From Bifidobacterium breve (GTDB lineage Bacteria; Actinomycetota; Actinomycetes; Nanopelagicales; Nanopelagicaceae): a DNA stretch of 64,000 nt. A program made the position numbers and the translations under genes. This document shows positions 47,167 through 56,500 of this stretch, piece after piece. Location of the stretch: NCBI GenBank assembly GCA_945898065.1, contig CAMDHH010000001.1, forward strand, positions 73,427 through 137,426, read 5' to 3'. Within the stretch, counting starts at the first letter, position 1. Each line of letters starts with the position of its first letter. The notes under the pieces are model-generated. The model made no database searches and was not told the DNA's origin. It saw only the letters and a program-made list of their open reading frames with translations.

Positions 47167-48489
47167 ATGGAGATGATCAGCCAACAAGAGCGCGAAGAAC
47201 TTGAATTGGAAACTGTTCGCATTTGCCAAGAATTGATTCGATTTCCTAGCGTCAATTATGGAGATGGCAAAGGTGATGAAAAAGATATTGCGAACTATGT
47301 TGTTGCTTCTCTAGCCGAAGTAGGGATAGAGGCAAAGATTTATGAATCTGCACCTGGGCGTTGCAATGTAATCGCTAACATCAAAGGTGTCGACGATTCC
47401 AGACCGGCGCTAGTTTTACATGGACATCTAGATGTAGTTCCCGCAAATGCAGAAGATTGGTCAGTAGATCCTTTTGCCGCAGTTATCAAAGATGGAATGA
47501 TCTGGGGTCGCGGCGCTGTCGATATGAAAAATATGGATGCAATGATGCTCGCGACGGTGCGTTCTTGGGCACGACGTGGCTATGTACCACCTCGAAGAAT
47601 AGTGTTGGCTTTTTTTGCTGATGAAGAGGCGGGGAGTATTTTTGGCTCTCGTTGGATGGTTGCACATCATCCGCAAGTTTTTGCAGGCTGCTCAGAAGCT
47701 ATTTCGGAAGTCGGTGGTTTCTCAGTAACTGTGGGAGATAACAAGCGCCTCTATTTTGTAGAGACAGCAGAAAAGGGAATTCATTGGATGCGACTAACGG
47801 CATCAGGTCGCGCTGGACATGGTTCAATGATAAATCCCGAGAATGCCCTTACTCGATTAGCAGAAGCTGTTGTAAAAATTGGTAATTTTGAATGGCCTCA
47901 ACGCTATTCAAAGACAGTCAAAGAATTATTTGCCCGCGTAGCGAAAGTGACTGGGCAGCCATATAACGAGAAGGATTTGCGTCCATTGCTCACGGAGTTG
48001 GGAAGTACATCTCGCATGATTGGCGCGACCTTGCAAAACACAGCAAACCCTTCGATGCTTCAAGCTGGATATAAAGCAAATGTTATTCCACAGATAGCAA
48101 CTGCTGTCGTTGATGGTCGATTTATTCCAGGTTATGAAGATGAATTGAATATAACGATCCGTGAATTAGTGGGTCCAGATATACAGATTGAAACAATTAC
48201 ACGCGACATCGCTTTAGAGAGTGATTTCTCTGGCCCGCTTGTAGATGCAATGTGTGCAGCGCTCGTGAGTGAGGATCCTGAGGGTCTACCAGTTCCGTAT
48301 TTGATGAGTGGTGGAACTGATAACAAGGCACTTTCTGAGTTGGGAATTGTTGGTTACGGTTTTTCCCCACTCAAACTTTCTCCCGATCTAGATTTCATGG
48401 CACTATTTCATGGAGTAGATGAACGGGTTGAGATTGAAGGACTGCACTTCGGCGTACGCGTTCTTTCACATTTCCTGGAGAATTGCTAA
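47167..48489 (+). CDS. M20-family metallopeptidase (dipeptidase/deacylase)
   Basis: A 440-residue zinc exopeptidase of the ArgE/DapE/CPG2 group. HGHLDVVPA (metal His and catalytic Asp), GRGAVDMKNMDA (bridging Asp), ADEEAG (catalytic Glu-Glu), and the dimerisation domain RAGHGSMINPENA. The start ATG 47167 has a GGGGAG SD; the frame is open 45 bases upstream. TATGGT (47133-47138) may be the -10. It is expected to hydrolyse peptides or acyl-amino acids; the substrate cannot be told. Confidence 0.9.
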   Translation: MEMISQQEREELELETVRICQELIRFPSVNYGDGKGDEKDIANYVVASLAEVGIEAKIYESAPGRCNVIANIKGVDDSRPALVLHGHLDVVPANAEDWSVDPFAAVIKDGMIWGRGAVDMKNMDAMMLATVRSWARRGYVPPRRIVLAFFADEEAGSIFGSRWMVAHHPQVFAGCSEAISEVGGFSVTVGDNKRLYFVETAEKGIHWMRLTASGRAGHGSMINPENALTRLAEAVVKIGNFEWPQRYSKTVKELFARVAKVTGQPYNEKDLRPLLTELGSTSRMIGATLQNTANPSMLQAGYKANVIPQIATAVVDGRFIPGYEDELNITIRELVGPDIQIETITRDIALESDFSGPLVDAMCAALVSEDPEGLPVPYLMSGGTDNKALSELGIVGYGFSPLKLSPDLDFMALFHGVDERVEIEGLHFGVRVLSHFLENC

Positions 48490-49433
48490 AGCGCTGAAAT
48501 ATCGTTGAGTGCTTCTCGAACGATATCGGGCAAAGTGATTTGTTCGGTGGTAAGTGCACCACGTAATTGCGCACCAGTTCGAGCACCGATGACTGCACTA
48601 GTAACACCAGGTGCATCTCGTACCCACGAGAGCGCTACTTCAAGCGGTGAATATCCAAGACCCTGAGCAGCAACGCAGACAGCATCGACGATGCGAGAGG
48701 ATCGTTCATCCAAGTATGGCTCTATGAAGTGTGCAAAGTGAGGAGAGGCGCCCCGAGAATCACTAGGTGTTCCATTGCGATATTTACCTGATAAAACACC
48801 GCGGCCAAGTGGAGACCATGCTAAGAATCCAACACCTAGTTCTATAGCGCTATCTAACACCTCTTCTTCAACACTTCGATTGAGCAGAGAATATTCATTT
48901 TGTATTGTCGCAATCGGAGCCTTCATAGCGTGTGATTCTTGAAGAGTAACTGCTCTGGCGCTTTGCCAACCAGAATAATTAGTTACTCCTACATAGCGTG
49001 CTTTACCTGATGAGTACGCGAAATCAAGAGCAGACAAGGTATCTTCGAGAGGTATCTTTGAATCCCACGAATGTATCTGCCAGAGATCAACGTAGTCAGT
49101 TCCTAGTCGGGTGAGAGATTTTTCTAATTGCGAAATCAAACTATGGCGGGAGACATCAATATTTCTTTCACCATCAGTAAATGAAATGCCGGCTTTTGTA
49201 GCCAGTACAACATCATCTCGATTGAAGAGCGTTCCAATAAGTCCGCCAATAACGCGTTCGCTATCTCCATCTCCATAGGTGGCGGCAGTATCGAGAAAAT
49301 TACCGCCGGCCTCTATATAGGCCCGACATTGATCGGCCGCCTCGTGTTCGTCCGTATCTCGACCCCACGTCATTGTGCCGAGTCCAAGACGGGAAATATC
49401 TAGTCCTGTCCGTCCTGCACGTCGCAATTCCAT
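48486..49433 (-). CDS. Aldo/keto reductase
   Basis: A 315-residue NADPH-dependent TIM-barrel reductase. The catalytic tetrad is visible: Asp and Tyr in FLDTAATYGDGDSE, Lys in LATKAG, His in WQIHSWD. The C-terminal cofactor site is SAVIGARTGAQL. Resembles the YghZ/Tas-like branch; substrate unknown. Its stop interlocks with the M20 gene stop (CTAA). Confidence 0.9.
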   Translation of the reverse strand: MELRRAGRTGLDISRLGLGTMTWGRDTDEHEAADQCRAYIEAGGNFLDTAATYGDGDSERVIGGLIGTLFNRDDVVLATKAGISFTDGERNIDVSRHSLISQLEKSLTRLGTDYVDLWQIHSWDSKIPLEDTLSALDFAYSSGKARYVGVTNYSGWQSARAVTLQESHAMKAPIATIQNEYSLLNRSVEEEVLDSAIELGVGFLAWSPLGRGVLSGKYRNGTPSDSRGASPHFAHFIEPYLDERSSRIVDAVCVAAQGLGYSPLEVALSWVRDAPGVTSAVIGARTGAQLRGALTTEQITLPDIVREALNDISAL

Positions 49434-49471
49434 GTGGCGACCTTAGCAATACTGAGTCTGCAACGTTGCGA

Positions 49472-49477
49472 TAGCCT
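49472..49477 (+). promoter_or_regulatory. -10 box of leaderless phosphatase-DUF3090 operon
   Basis: TAGCCT, six bases before the GTG start at 49484. Confidence 0.5.
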
Positions 49478-49483
49478 TGCTCT

Positions 49484-50170
49484 GTGTCCTTAGTTGTTTT
49501 AGTTCGTCATGCACATTCGCAAGCCAATGCTGCTGGAATACTTTCTGGACGACGTCCGAATATCGCTTTGAGTGAGAAGGGGCGCACACAAGCCCAGGAA
49601 TTGGCTACTCGTTTGGGTACCTTGAAAGTCAAAGAGATTCGAATTAGTCCATTACAACGTTGCGTTGAAACCATCGACCCTTGGCTATCAACAAAGTCGC
49701 GAATTCGTAGAGTTGAAGACCATGGAATAACGGAAGTGGATTACGGAACGTGGAGCGGGCGCACATTGCGTTCCCTCTCACGTGAAAAACTTTGGAAGAT
49801 CGTTCAAGAAAATCCAAGTCGCGTCTTTTTCCCCGATGGTGAAGGTATGGCCAATATGCAGGCACGAGCAATCGATTCTATGCATTTAGGACTATCGTCA
49901 ACTGGTACCGGCGCGATAGTCATGGTCAGCCACGGTGATGTTATAAAAGCGCTTGTAGCTGCGAATCTAGGAATGCGACTCGATGATTTTCAGCGCATTA
50001 TTATTGATCCGGCTTCGATTACTGTTTTTGATTTTTCTTCTCGTACACCTCGGCTATTGCTTCTCAATGATTCACATTCAAAAATTGAAGAGATGGGGAA
50101 TTCGCCCACGAGGAAACGTCTCTTAGTTGGTGGTGGCAGCGGTCCATCGTCAAAGAAGAAGAGTAAATGA
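49484..50170 (+). CDS. Histidine phosphatase, MSMEG_4193 type
   Basis: A 228-residue phosphoglycerate-mutase-fold phosphatase. Nucleophile His in VLVRHAHSQAN and the second His in VSHGDVIKAL. The C-terminal tail is basic (KKKSK). In actinobacteria this type is regularly followed by DUF3090 and SCO1664-like genes, as here with 4-bp and 17-bp overlaps. The exact substrate is unknown. Confidence 0.88.
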   Translation: MSLVVLVRHAHSQANAAGILSGRRPNIALSEKGRTQAQELATRLGTLKVKEIRISPLQRCVETIDPWLSTKSRIRRVEDHGITEVDYGTWSGRTLRSLSREKLWKIVQENPSRVFFPDGEGMANMQARAIDSMHLGLSSTGTGAIVMVSHGDVIKALVAANLGMRLDDFQRIIIDPASITVFDFSSRTPRLLLLNDSHSKIEEMGNSPTRKRLLVGGGSGPSSKKKSK

Positions 50171-50691
50171 GTCGCATAACCCATATTTACAATCCAGTTG
50201 AACGCTTTGTAGCAGGAACTGTTGGACAACCAGGAGAGCGAACATTCTTCCTGCAAGCACGCACTGGGAGCCGCATGACATCGGTTTTGCTAGAGAAGGC
50301 ACAAGTTGCCGCTTTGGCGCAGCGGGTTGAGATGCTCATCAGAGATTTACGGCGAACAAACCCATCCGTTGCACTCATTCCTACTAGCCGCGATGAAGCA
50401 CCATTAGAGCAACCTATTTTTGAAGAGTTTCGTGTGGGGGTTATTTCACTTTCGTGGGATGAGAGTAAATCGTTGGTCTGTATCGAATGTGAAGCAGCGG
50501 GAGAAGAATCTGCACAAATAGATGAAGAGGGAGATTTACTGCAGGTTTATCTAGCACCAGGTGCTGCTTCAGCATTTGCAACACGATCCCTAATCGTGGT
50601 CGATGCAGGTCGAACACAATGTCCTTTCTGTGAAATTCCAATTGATCCACAAGGTCACCTGTGTCCTAGGGCAAATGGTTACCGACGCTAA
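50167..50691 (+). CDS. DUF3090 family protein
   Basis: A 174-residue actinobacterial protein of unknown role. The core is RFVAGTVGQPGERTFFLQAR and the C-terminal zinc-ribbon-like motif is CPFCEIPIDPQGHLCPR, with three Cys and a His as potential metal ligands. It lies in the phosphatase-DUF3090-SCO1664 operon, so the three probably act together. Confidence 0.88.
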   Translation: MSRITHIYNPVERFVAGTVGQPGERTFFLQARTGSRMTSVLLEKAQVAALAQRVEMLIRDLRRTNPSVALIPTSRDEAPLEQPIFEEFRVGVISLSWDESKSLVCIECEAAGEESAQIDEEGDLLQVYLAPGAASAFATRSLIVVDAGRTQCPFCEIPIDPQGHLCPRANGYRR

Positions 50692-51382
50692 TTTAGAACT
50701 CCTCAAGACAGGAGTCATCACTGTAACTGGACGATTAGTTGACGCTTCTAATGCAACGCTATTCGCCTCCATTGAGAACGGAAACGTTCAAGGACAATGC
50801 ATCTACAAACCAATAGCGGGGGAGAGACCATTATGGGATTTCCCTGATGGCCAACTCGCTCACAGGGAGTACGCAGCGTTTTTGATTAGTGAACTTTTAG
50901 CGTTGCACATCGTTCCTCCAACAGTTCTGCGAGATGGTCCTTTTGGAATAGGAATGGTCCAACTCTGGATTGATATCGATGAAGAGATTGATCTTGCTCA
51001 ATATTTCTCACAAGACGATCCCCAACTTCGAACGATGGCACTCTTTGATGCAATCATCAACAACACAGATCGCAAAATAGGTCACCTTTTGCCGGATAAA
51101 TCTGGTCGTCTATTCGGCTGCGATCATGGAGTTACATTCCATAGTGAATACAAATTGCGTACGGTCTTGTGGCAATGGGCCGGAGAGCCATTATTGGAAA
51201 CAGAGATAGAGATACTCCGTAAGGCGATTTCGGATTTCGCGCACATAGAAGAGTCTTTGAATGAGTATCTAACTAAGGACGAACTTATTGCTTTGGAGAT
51301 TCGAATACAAGATCTTCTAGAAAATGGAACTTTTCCTTTACCTAATCCTGATTGGCCAAGTATTCCTTGGCCCGCCTTCTAG
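50675..51382 (+). CDS. SCO1664 family protein, PI3/4-kinase-like fold
   Basis: A 235-residue protein. The pattern YKPIAGERPLWDFP with REYAA, then NNTDRKIGHLL and CDHGVTFH, resembles the phosphatidylinositol 3/4-kinase catalytic fold (lysine, NxxRxxxN-like and DxG-like elements). The biochemical activity is unproven. ATG 50675 was chosen because upstream residues lie inside DUF3090. Third member of the conserved trio, 22 bp upstream of mshC. Confidence 0.82.
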   Translation: MVTDANLELLKTGVITVTGRLVDASNATLFASIENGNVQGQCIYKPIAGERPLWDFPDGQLAHREYAAFLISELLALHIVPPTVLRDGPFGIGMVQLWIDIDEEIDLAQYFSQDDPQLRTMALFDAIINNTDRKIGHLLPDKSGRLFGCDHGVTFHSEYKLRTVLWQWAGEPLLETEIEILRKAISDFAHIEESLNEYLTKDELIALEIRIQDLLENGTFPLPNPDWPSIPWPAF

Positions 51383-51392
51383 TCCAATGCAA

Positions 51393-51398
51393 TACTAT
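51393..51398 (+). promoter_or_regulatory. -10 box of leaderless mshC transcript
   Basis: TACTAT, six bases before the mshC ATG at 51405. Confidence 0.55.
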
Positions 51399-51404
51399 TT
51401 CTAA

Positions 51405-52646
51405 ATGAAATCGTGGCCGCAGGTCTATATCCCTCCCATCGAGAGTTCATTTGATTTTCCGCAATTACGTCTCTACAACACCGCTAGCCAATCAATTGAA
51501 GAATTGCCACGCAAGAATCTCTATCAAATGTATGTCTGTGGCATTACTCCCTACGACGCAACCCACCTAGGCCATGCAGCAACGTATACAACCTTTGATC
51601 TCATCAATCGATTCCTGCGCGCTAGTGGTGCGCGCGTTGACTTTGTTCAAAACATTACCGATATTGATGACCCGCTCTTTGAGCGCGCTAAGCGCGATAA
51701 TGTCGATTGGAGCGATTTGGCAACAAGCCAGATTGAACTATTCCGAGGTGACATGGTTGATTTACATATCATTCCTCCTAAAGATTACATCGGTGTAGTC
51801 GAGGCTATTCCAATCATCATTGATTCAATTTCGAAGATTCGTGAAGCCGCTCCCACTTACTCGGTTGAATCAGATCTCTACTTCGATGTTCACAGTGATT
51901 CCAATTTTGGAAAAAGATCACATCTAAGTAAAGAAGAGATGATAGAAATATTTGCCGAGCGAGGAGGCGATCCATCCAGAGAGGGAAAGCGCAATCCACT
52001 CGATGCACTTCTCTGGTTGCATCAACGAGATGGCGAACCAGGATGGGAATCACCTTACGGTAAAGGGCGTCCTGGTTGGCATATCGAATGCAGCGCAATC
52101 GCTATGCATTATTTGAGCCGCGATACTGACTCCCAATTCTCAATTGATATTCAAGGCGGCGGAAAGGATTTGATTTTTCCTCATCACGAAATGAGCGCAG
52201 CTCAAAGCAAAGCAATATCGGGTAAGGAGTTTGCACGTTCCTACGTTCACACGGGAATGATCGGTCTCGATGGCGAAAAAATGAGTAAGAGTAAAGGAAA
52301 TTTGCTTTTTGTTTCAAAGATGGTCAACGAAGGAATTAGTCCAATGGCTATAAGACTGGCGCTAATTTCGCAACACTATTCTGCAGATCGCATGTGGACT
52401 CAATCAGTACTCGATGATGCAGTTGTACTGCTAGAAAAGATAAGCATCGCGCTTTCACGCGAGGAAGTTGCGCCAACAAAGACAGTCATCAACGAAATTA
52501 TTGGGGCTCTGTCAAATAATTTAGATACGTCTGGTGCCCTTGATGCTCTATCGACATGGTGTGATAAGACGCTAGAAGGTAGCGTCGGGGGAGAAGCAGG
52601 AGAACTCTCAAGAGCGATTGATTCACTCTTGGGTATCGCTATCTAA
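51405..52646 (+). CDS. mshC: Mycothiol ligase MshC
   Basis: ATP-dependent ligation of cysteine to GlcN-inositol in mycothiol synthesis, derived from cysteinyl-tRNA synthetase. MYVCGITPYDATHLGHA is the MshC form (CysRS has CGPTVYD...H). NITDIDDPLFERA, GWHIECSAIAMHYL and KMSKS-like EKMSKSKGN are present. 413 residues, shorter than CysRS because the tRNA-binding C-terminus is missing. It marks the organism as a mycothiol-using actinobacterium. Confidence 0.95.
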   Translation: MKSWPQVYIPPIESSFDFPQLRLYNTASQSIEELPRKNLYQMYVCGITPYDATHLGHAATYTTFDLINRFLRASGARVDFVQNITDIDDPLFERAKRDNVDWSDLATSQIELFRGDMVDLHIIPPKDYIGVVEAIPIIIDSISKIREAAPTYSVESDLYFDVHSDSNFGKRSHLSKEEMIEIFAERGGDPSREGKRNPLDALLWLHQRDGEPGWESPYGKGRPGWHIECSAIAMHYLSRDTDSQFSIDIQGGGKDLIFPHHEMSAAQSKAISGKEFARSYVHTGMIGLDGEKMSKSKGNLLFVSKMVNEGISPMAIRLALISQHYSADRMWTQSVLDDAVVLLEKISIALSREEVAPTKTVINEIIGALSNNLDTSGALDALSTWCDKTLEGSVGGEAGELSRAIDSLLGIAI

Positions 52647-53506
52647 TCTTGAGTACGTCTGCGCAAATAGCGCTCAAATTCCTTTGCAATACTCTCACCT
52701 GATGCCTCAGGAATTTCTGTTGCATCCTTGCTCTCCTCCAGAGACTTTATATATTCGGCGATATCAGAATCTTCTTTCGCCATTGAATCAACAGCTGCCT
52801 CCCATTGAGTTGATTCAACTGGTAATTCACCTAAAGGAAGATCGATTTCTAAGAAATCTTCGAGTGCATTGATTATCGCTAGAGATGCTTTTGGTGAAGG
52901 AGACTGTGATGCATAGTGAGGAACTGCAGCCCATAACGAGATTGCATCTATTCCACGTTTGAAGCAATTATCTTGGATTATTCCCAATATTCCGGTCGGG
53001 CCTTCGTAACGTGAAGTTTCCACTCCTAATCTCCGTGCTAAATCAGGGTGGCCTCCTGTACCAGTGACTCCAATTGATCGTGAGTGAGGAGTATCTGCCA
53101 AAAGGGAGCCAAGAGTAATTACCAATGAAACATCTAGATCATCAGCAAGATCCAAGATTTCGCGAGTGAAGTATTTCCAACGCATCGAAGGTTCAGCGCC
53201 TTGAACTATTACAAAATCATTAGGCAGATGCGGGGTTTGTATTCCAAAGACTCGAGTAGTTGGCCACGTAATCGAGCGAATCTGAGATTCATCTAAATCA
53301 ATAATTGGTCGATTGACCTGAAAATCATAAAACTCTTCGGGATCTATATCAGCAATGAGTTCTGGGAGAATTGAAGTTTCATCTTCGCTCCATGCTCCAA
53401 GAAGGTGAGCTAATGCTCCTGAGGCGGCTTCGCCCGCATCATTCCAGCCGGTGAAAGCAATCACCATGATGGGGGTACGAAGCGCAGGAATTTTGTGAAT
53501 CTCCAT
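52643..53506 (-). CDS. PAC2 family protein
   Basis: A 287-residue PAC2 (proteasome assembly chaperone 2-like) domain protein. PIMVIAFTGWNDAGEAASGAL, the LGSLLADTPHSRSIGVTGTG region and YEGPTGILGIIQD are typical. Actinobacterial PAC2 proteins are of unknown function, and the likeness to the eukaryotic proteasome chaperone is structural. Its 3' end interlocks with mshC (CTAA). It faces metH across 28 bp. Confidence 0.88.
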   Translation of the reverse strand: MEIHKIPALRTPIMVIAFTGWNDAGEAASGALAHLLGAWSEDETSILPELIADIDPEEFYDFQVNRPIIDLDESQIRSITWPTTRVFGIQTPHLPNDFVIVQGAEPSMRWKYFTREILDLADDLDVSLVITLGSLLADTPHSRSIGVTGTGGHPDLARRLGVETSRYEGPTGILGIIQDNCFKRGIDAISLWAAVPHYASQSPSPKASLAIINALEDFLEIDLPLGELPVESTQWEAAVDSMAKEDSDIAEYIKSLEESKDATEIPEASGESIAKEFERYLRRRTQD

Positions 53507-53512
53507 ATCGAC

Positions 53513-53518
53513 ACCTTA
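53513..53518 (-). promoter_or_regulatory. -10 box of leaderless PAC2 transcript
   Basis: On the minus strand TAAGGT, six bases before the PAC2 ATG (53506). Three bases separate it from the opposed metH box. Confidence 0.55.
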
Positions 53519-53521
53519 CGG

Positions 53522-53527
53522 TAACCT
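53522..53527 (+). promoter_or_regulatory. -10 box of near-leaderless metH transcript
   Basis: TAACCT, seven bases before the metH GTG at 53535. Confidence 0.5.
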
Positions 53528-53534
53528 TCGACAA

Positions 53535-56500
53535 GTGAGTAAGTTGAAATCGTCCTCAAAGAGCCCTGGTCTCCTGCGCAGAGCCCTCTCAACTCGGGTT
53601 GTTATTGCAGATGGCGCCATGGGAACAATGCTCCAAGAAGCGAATCCGACACTGGAAGATTTTCAAGGCCATGAAGGTTGTAACGAGATTCTCAACGTCA
53701 GCCGCCCAGATGTTGTCGCCAGTGTTCATGATGAATATTTGAGCGTGGGTGTAGATGCAATTGAGACAAATACCTTTGGAGCCAACTGGGCAAATCTTGC
53801 CGAATACTCGATCGAAGATCGCATTTACGAATTGGCTTTCGAGGGAGCAAAGATTGCTCGCGCATGTGCTGATTCATTTTCTACTGCGGAGAAGCCGCGC
53901 TTCGTTTTAGGTTCACTCGGTCCCGGTACAAAATTGCCAAGTCTTGGACATACAACATATGAAAAATTGCGAGACGCTTATGAATTAGCGTCGCAAGGAC
54001 TCATTGATGGCGGCGTTGATGCATTGCTCATCGAAACAACACAAGATTTATTACAGGCAAAAGCTGCCATCAATGGCGGACGCAATGCAATCGATAAGTG
54101 TGAGCGCGATATTGTTCTCATTGCACAAGTAACTGTAGAAACTACTGGCACTATGCTGCTCGGTTCTGAAATCGGTGCGGCTCTCAATGCCTTAGAGCCA
54201 CTCGATATTGATCTTATTGGTCTCAATTGTGCAACTGGTCCAACTGAAATGTCGGAGCATTTGCGTTACTTATCTAAGAGTGCACATTGCGCAATATCTG
54301 TCATGCCAAATGCCGGTCTACCGATTCTTGGTGCTAATGGTGCTCATTACCCACTCAACCCTGAAGAGTTAGCAATAGCCCTCAAAGGTTTTGTAAAAGA
54401 TTATGGAGTATCACTCATTGGCGGATGTTGTGGAACAACCCCATTACACCTCAAGGCTGTAGTCGATGAAATTGGGGGAACGCTAAATATTAATCGAGTC
54501 ACAGATATCGAGCCAGGAGCATCATCTCTCTATCAATATGTTCCCTTCAGGCAAGATAAGACGTATCTCGCTATCGGTGAACGTACAAATTCAAATGGAT
54601 CGCGAGCATTTAGAGATGCGCTTCTCGAAGAAGATTGGCAGACATGTGTTGAAATAGCACGTGATCAGATTCGCGATGGTGCACACATGCTCGATCTTTC
54701 GGTGGATTATGTAGGCCGCAATGGTGTCTCAGATATGTCCGAACTTGCTTCACGTTTTGCAACTGCCTCAACACTTCCTATTGTTTTGGATTCTACCGAA
54801 CCAGCAGTTCTCAAAGCGGGATTAGAAAAACTTGGCGGCCGAAGCATCATCAACTCTGTGAATTTCGAAGATGGTGACGGACCCGATTCTCGTTTCGCCA
54901 AAATCATGCCACTAGTTGTTGAGCACGGTGCTGGAGTTGTTGCTCTCACGATCGATGAAAAAGGCCAGGCGCGCGATTGCGAATGGAAACTTCAAGTTGC
55001 TAGGCGACTCATCAATGATCTAACGCAAAAGTGGGGTATGCAGACTGGAGATATTTTGATTGACTGTCTCACTTTTCCAATTGCCACAGGACAAGAAGAG
55101 ACTCGTCGAGATGGAATTGAGACAATTTCTGCAATCAAGCAATTAAAAATTGAATTCCCTCAGGTACAAACAACCCTAGGAGTCAGTAACGTCTCATTTG
55201 GCCTCAATCCCGCTTCACGCGTTGTTTTGAACTCAGTCTTCTTGAATGAATGTGTCAATGCTGGATTGGATTCTGCAATTGTGCATCCTTCTAAAATTAT
55301 GCCTATGGCGCGTATTCCAGAGCGCCAAAAGGAAGTCGCACTCGATCTCATCTACGACCGTCGAATATTCAATGGCGATGAATGTATTTATGACCCACTC
55401 ACTGAATTTCTCCAACTCTTTGAAGGTGTAGAGCTCGCTGCATCGCGTAATACACGTGCCGCTGAACTGGCGGCTCTTCCGCTCGAAAAACGTCTAGAGC
55501 GACGCATCATCGATGGTGAAAAAGTCGGACTTGAAGATGATCTAGATGCAGCTCGAGCGCAAGGAATAGCACCACTAGCGATAATCAATGATTACCTTCT
55601 CGAAGGCATGAAAGAAGTTGGAGAGCTTTTCGGTAAAGGTGAGATGCAATTGCCATTTGTGCTTCAAAGCGCTGAAGTAATGAAGAGTGCGGTCGCACTT
55701 CTAGAACCGCATATGGAGAAGACTGATGAAGCAGGGCGTGGAACTATGTTGCTCGCTACAGTCAAAGGTGATGTTCACGATATCGGTAAGAATTTGGTCG
55801 ATATTATTCTTACAAATAATGGTTATCGCGTTGTAAATATTGGTATTAAGCAGACGGTAAACCAGATTATCGACGCCGCTCTTGAATCGGATGTAGATGC
55901 AATCGGTATGAGTGGATTGCTCGTCAAGTCAACAGTAATTATGAAAGAAAATCTTGAAGAGATTACATCTCGAGGACTCGATCAGAGATGGCCAATTGTT
56001 CTCGGGGGAGCAGCTCTCACACGTGCCTATGTTGAACAAGATTTGGCCTCTGTATTTCCAGGTGAAGTTCGCTATGCCCGAGATGCATTTGAAGGACTAC
56101 GCCTGATGGATTCAATCATGGCCATTAAACGTGGCGACCTTGGTGCAGCTCTACCCGCTCTTCGCGAACGTAGAGTCGCGAACACGCGCAAGATTGCAAG
56201 TGAGACACAAATCGATACACGACGCAGTGATGTGGCAATCGATATTGATATTCCGAATACTCCATTCTTTGGTTCGCGAGTTATCAAAGGAATCCCTCTT
56301 GCGCAATATTCAGGGATGCTCGACGAGCGAGCACTCTTCGTGGGTCAGTGGGGACTAAAAGGTAACCGCGGCGAATACGAAACGATGGTCGAAGAGGAAG
56401 GGCGTCCGCGATTGCGCGCTCTTATCAATCAAGCACAATCACAGGGTTGGCTCAATGCTGCTGTCGTATATGGATACTTCCCTTGCGTTAGCGACGGCAA

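Noticed and set aside
53507..53534. Cobalamin riboswitch before metH
   Set aside because: The spacer to the divergent gene is only 28 bp, too short for such an RNA.
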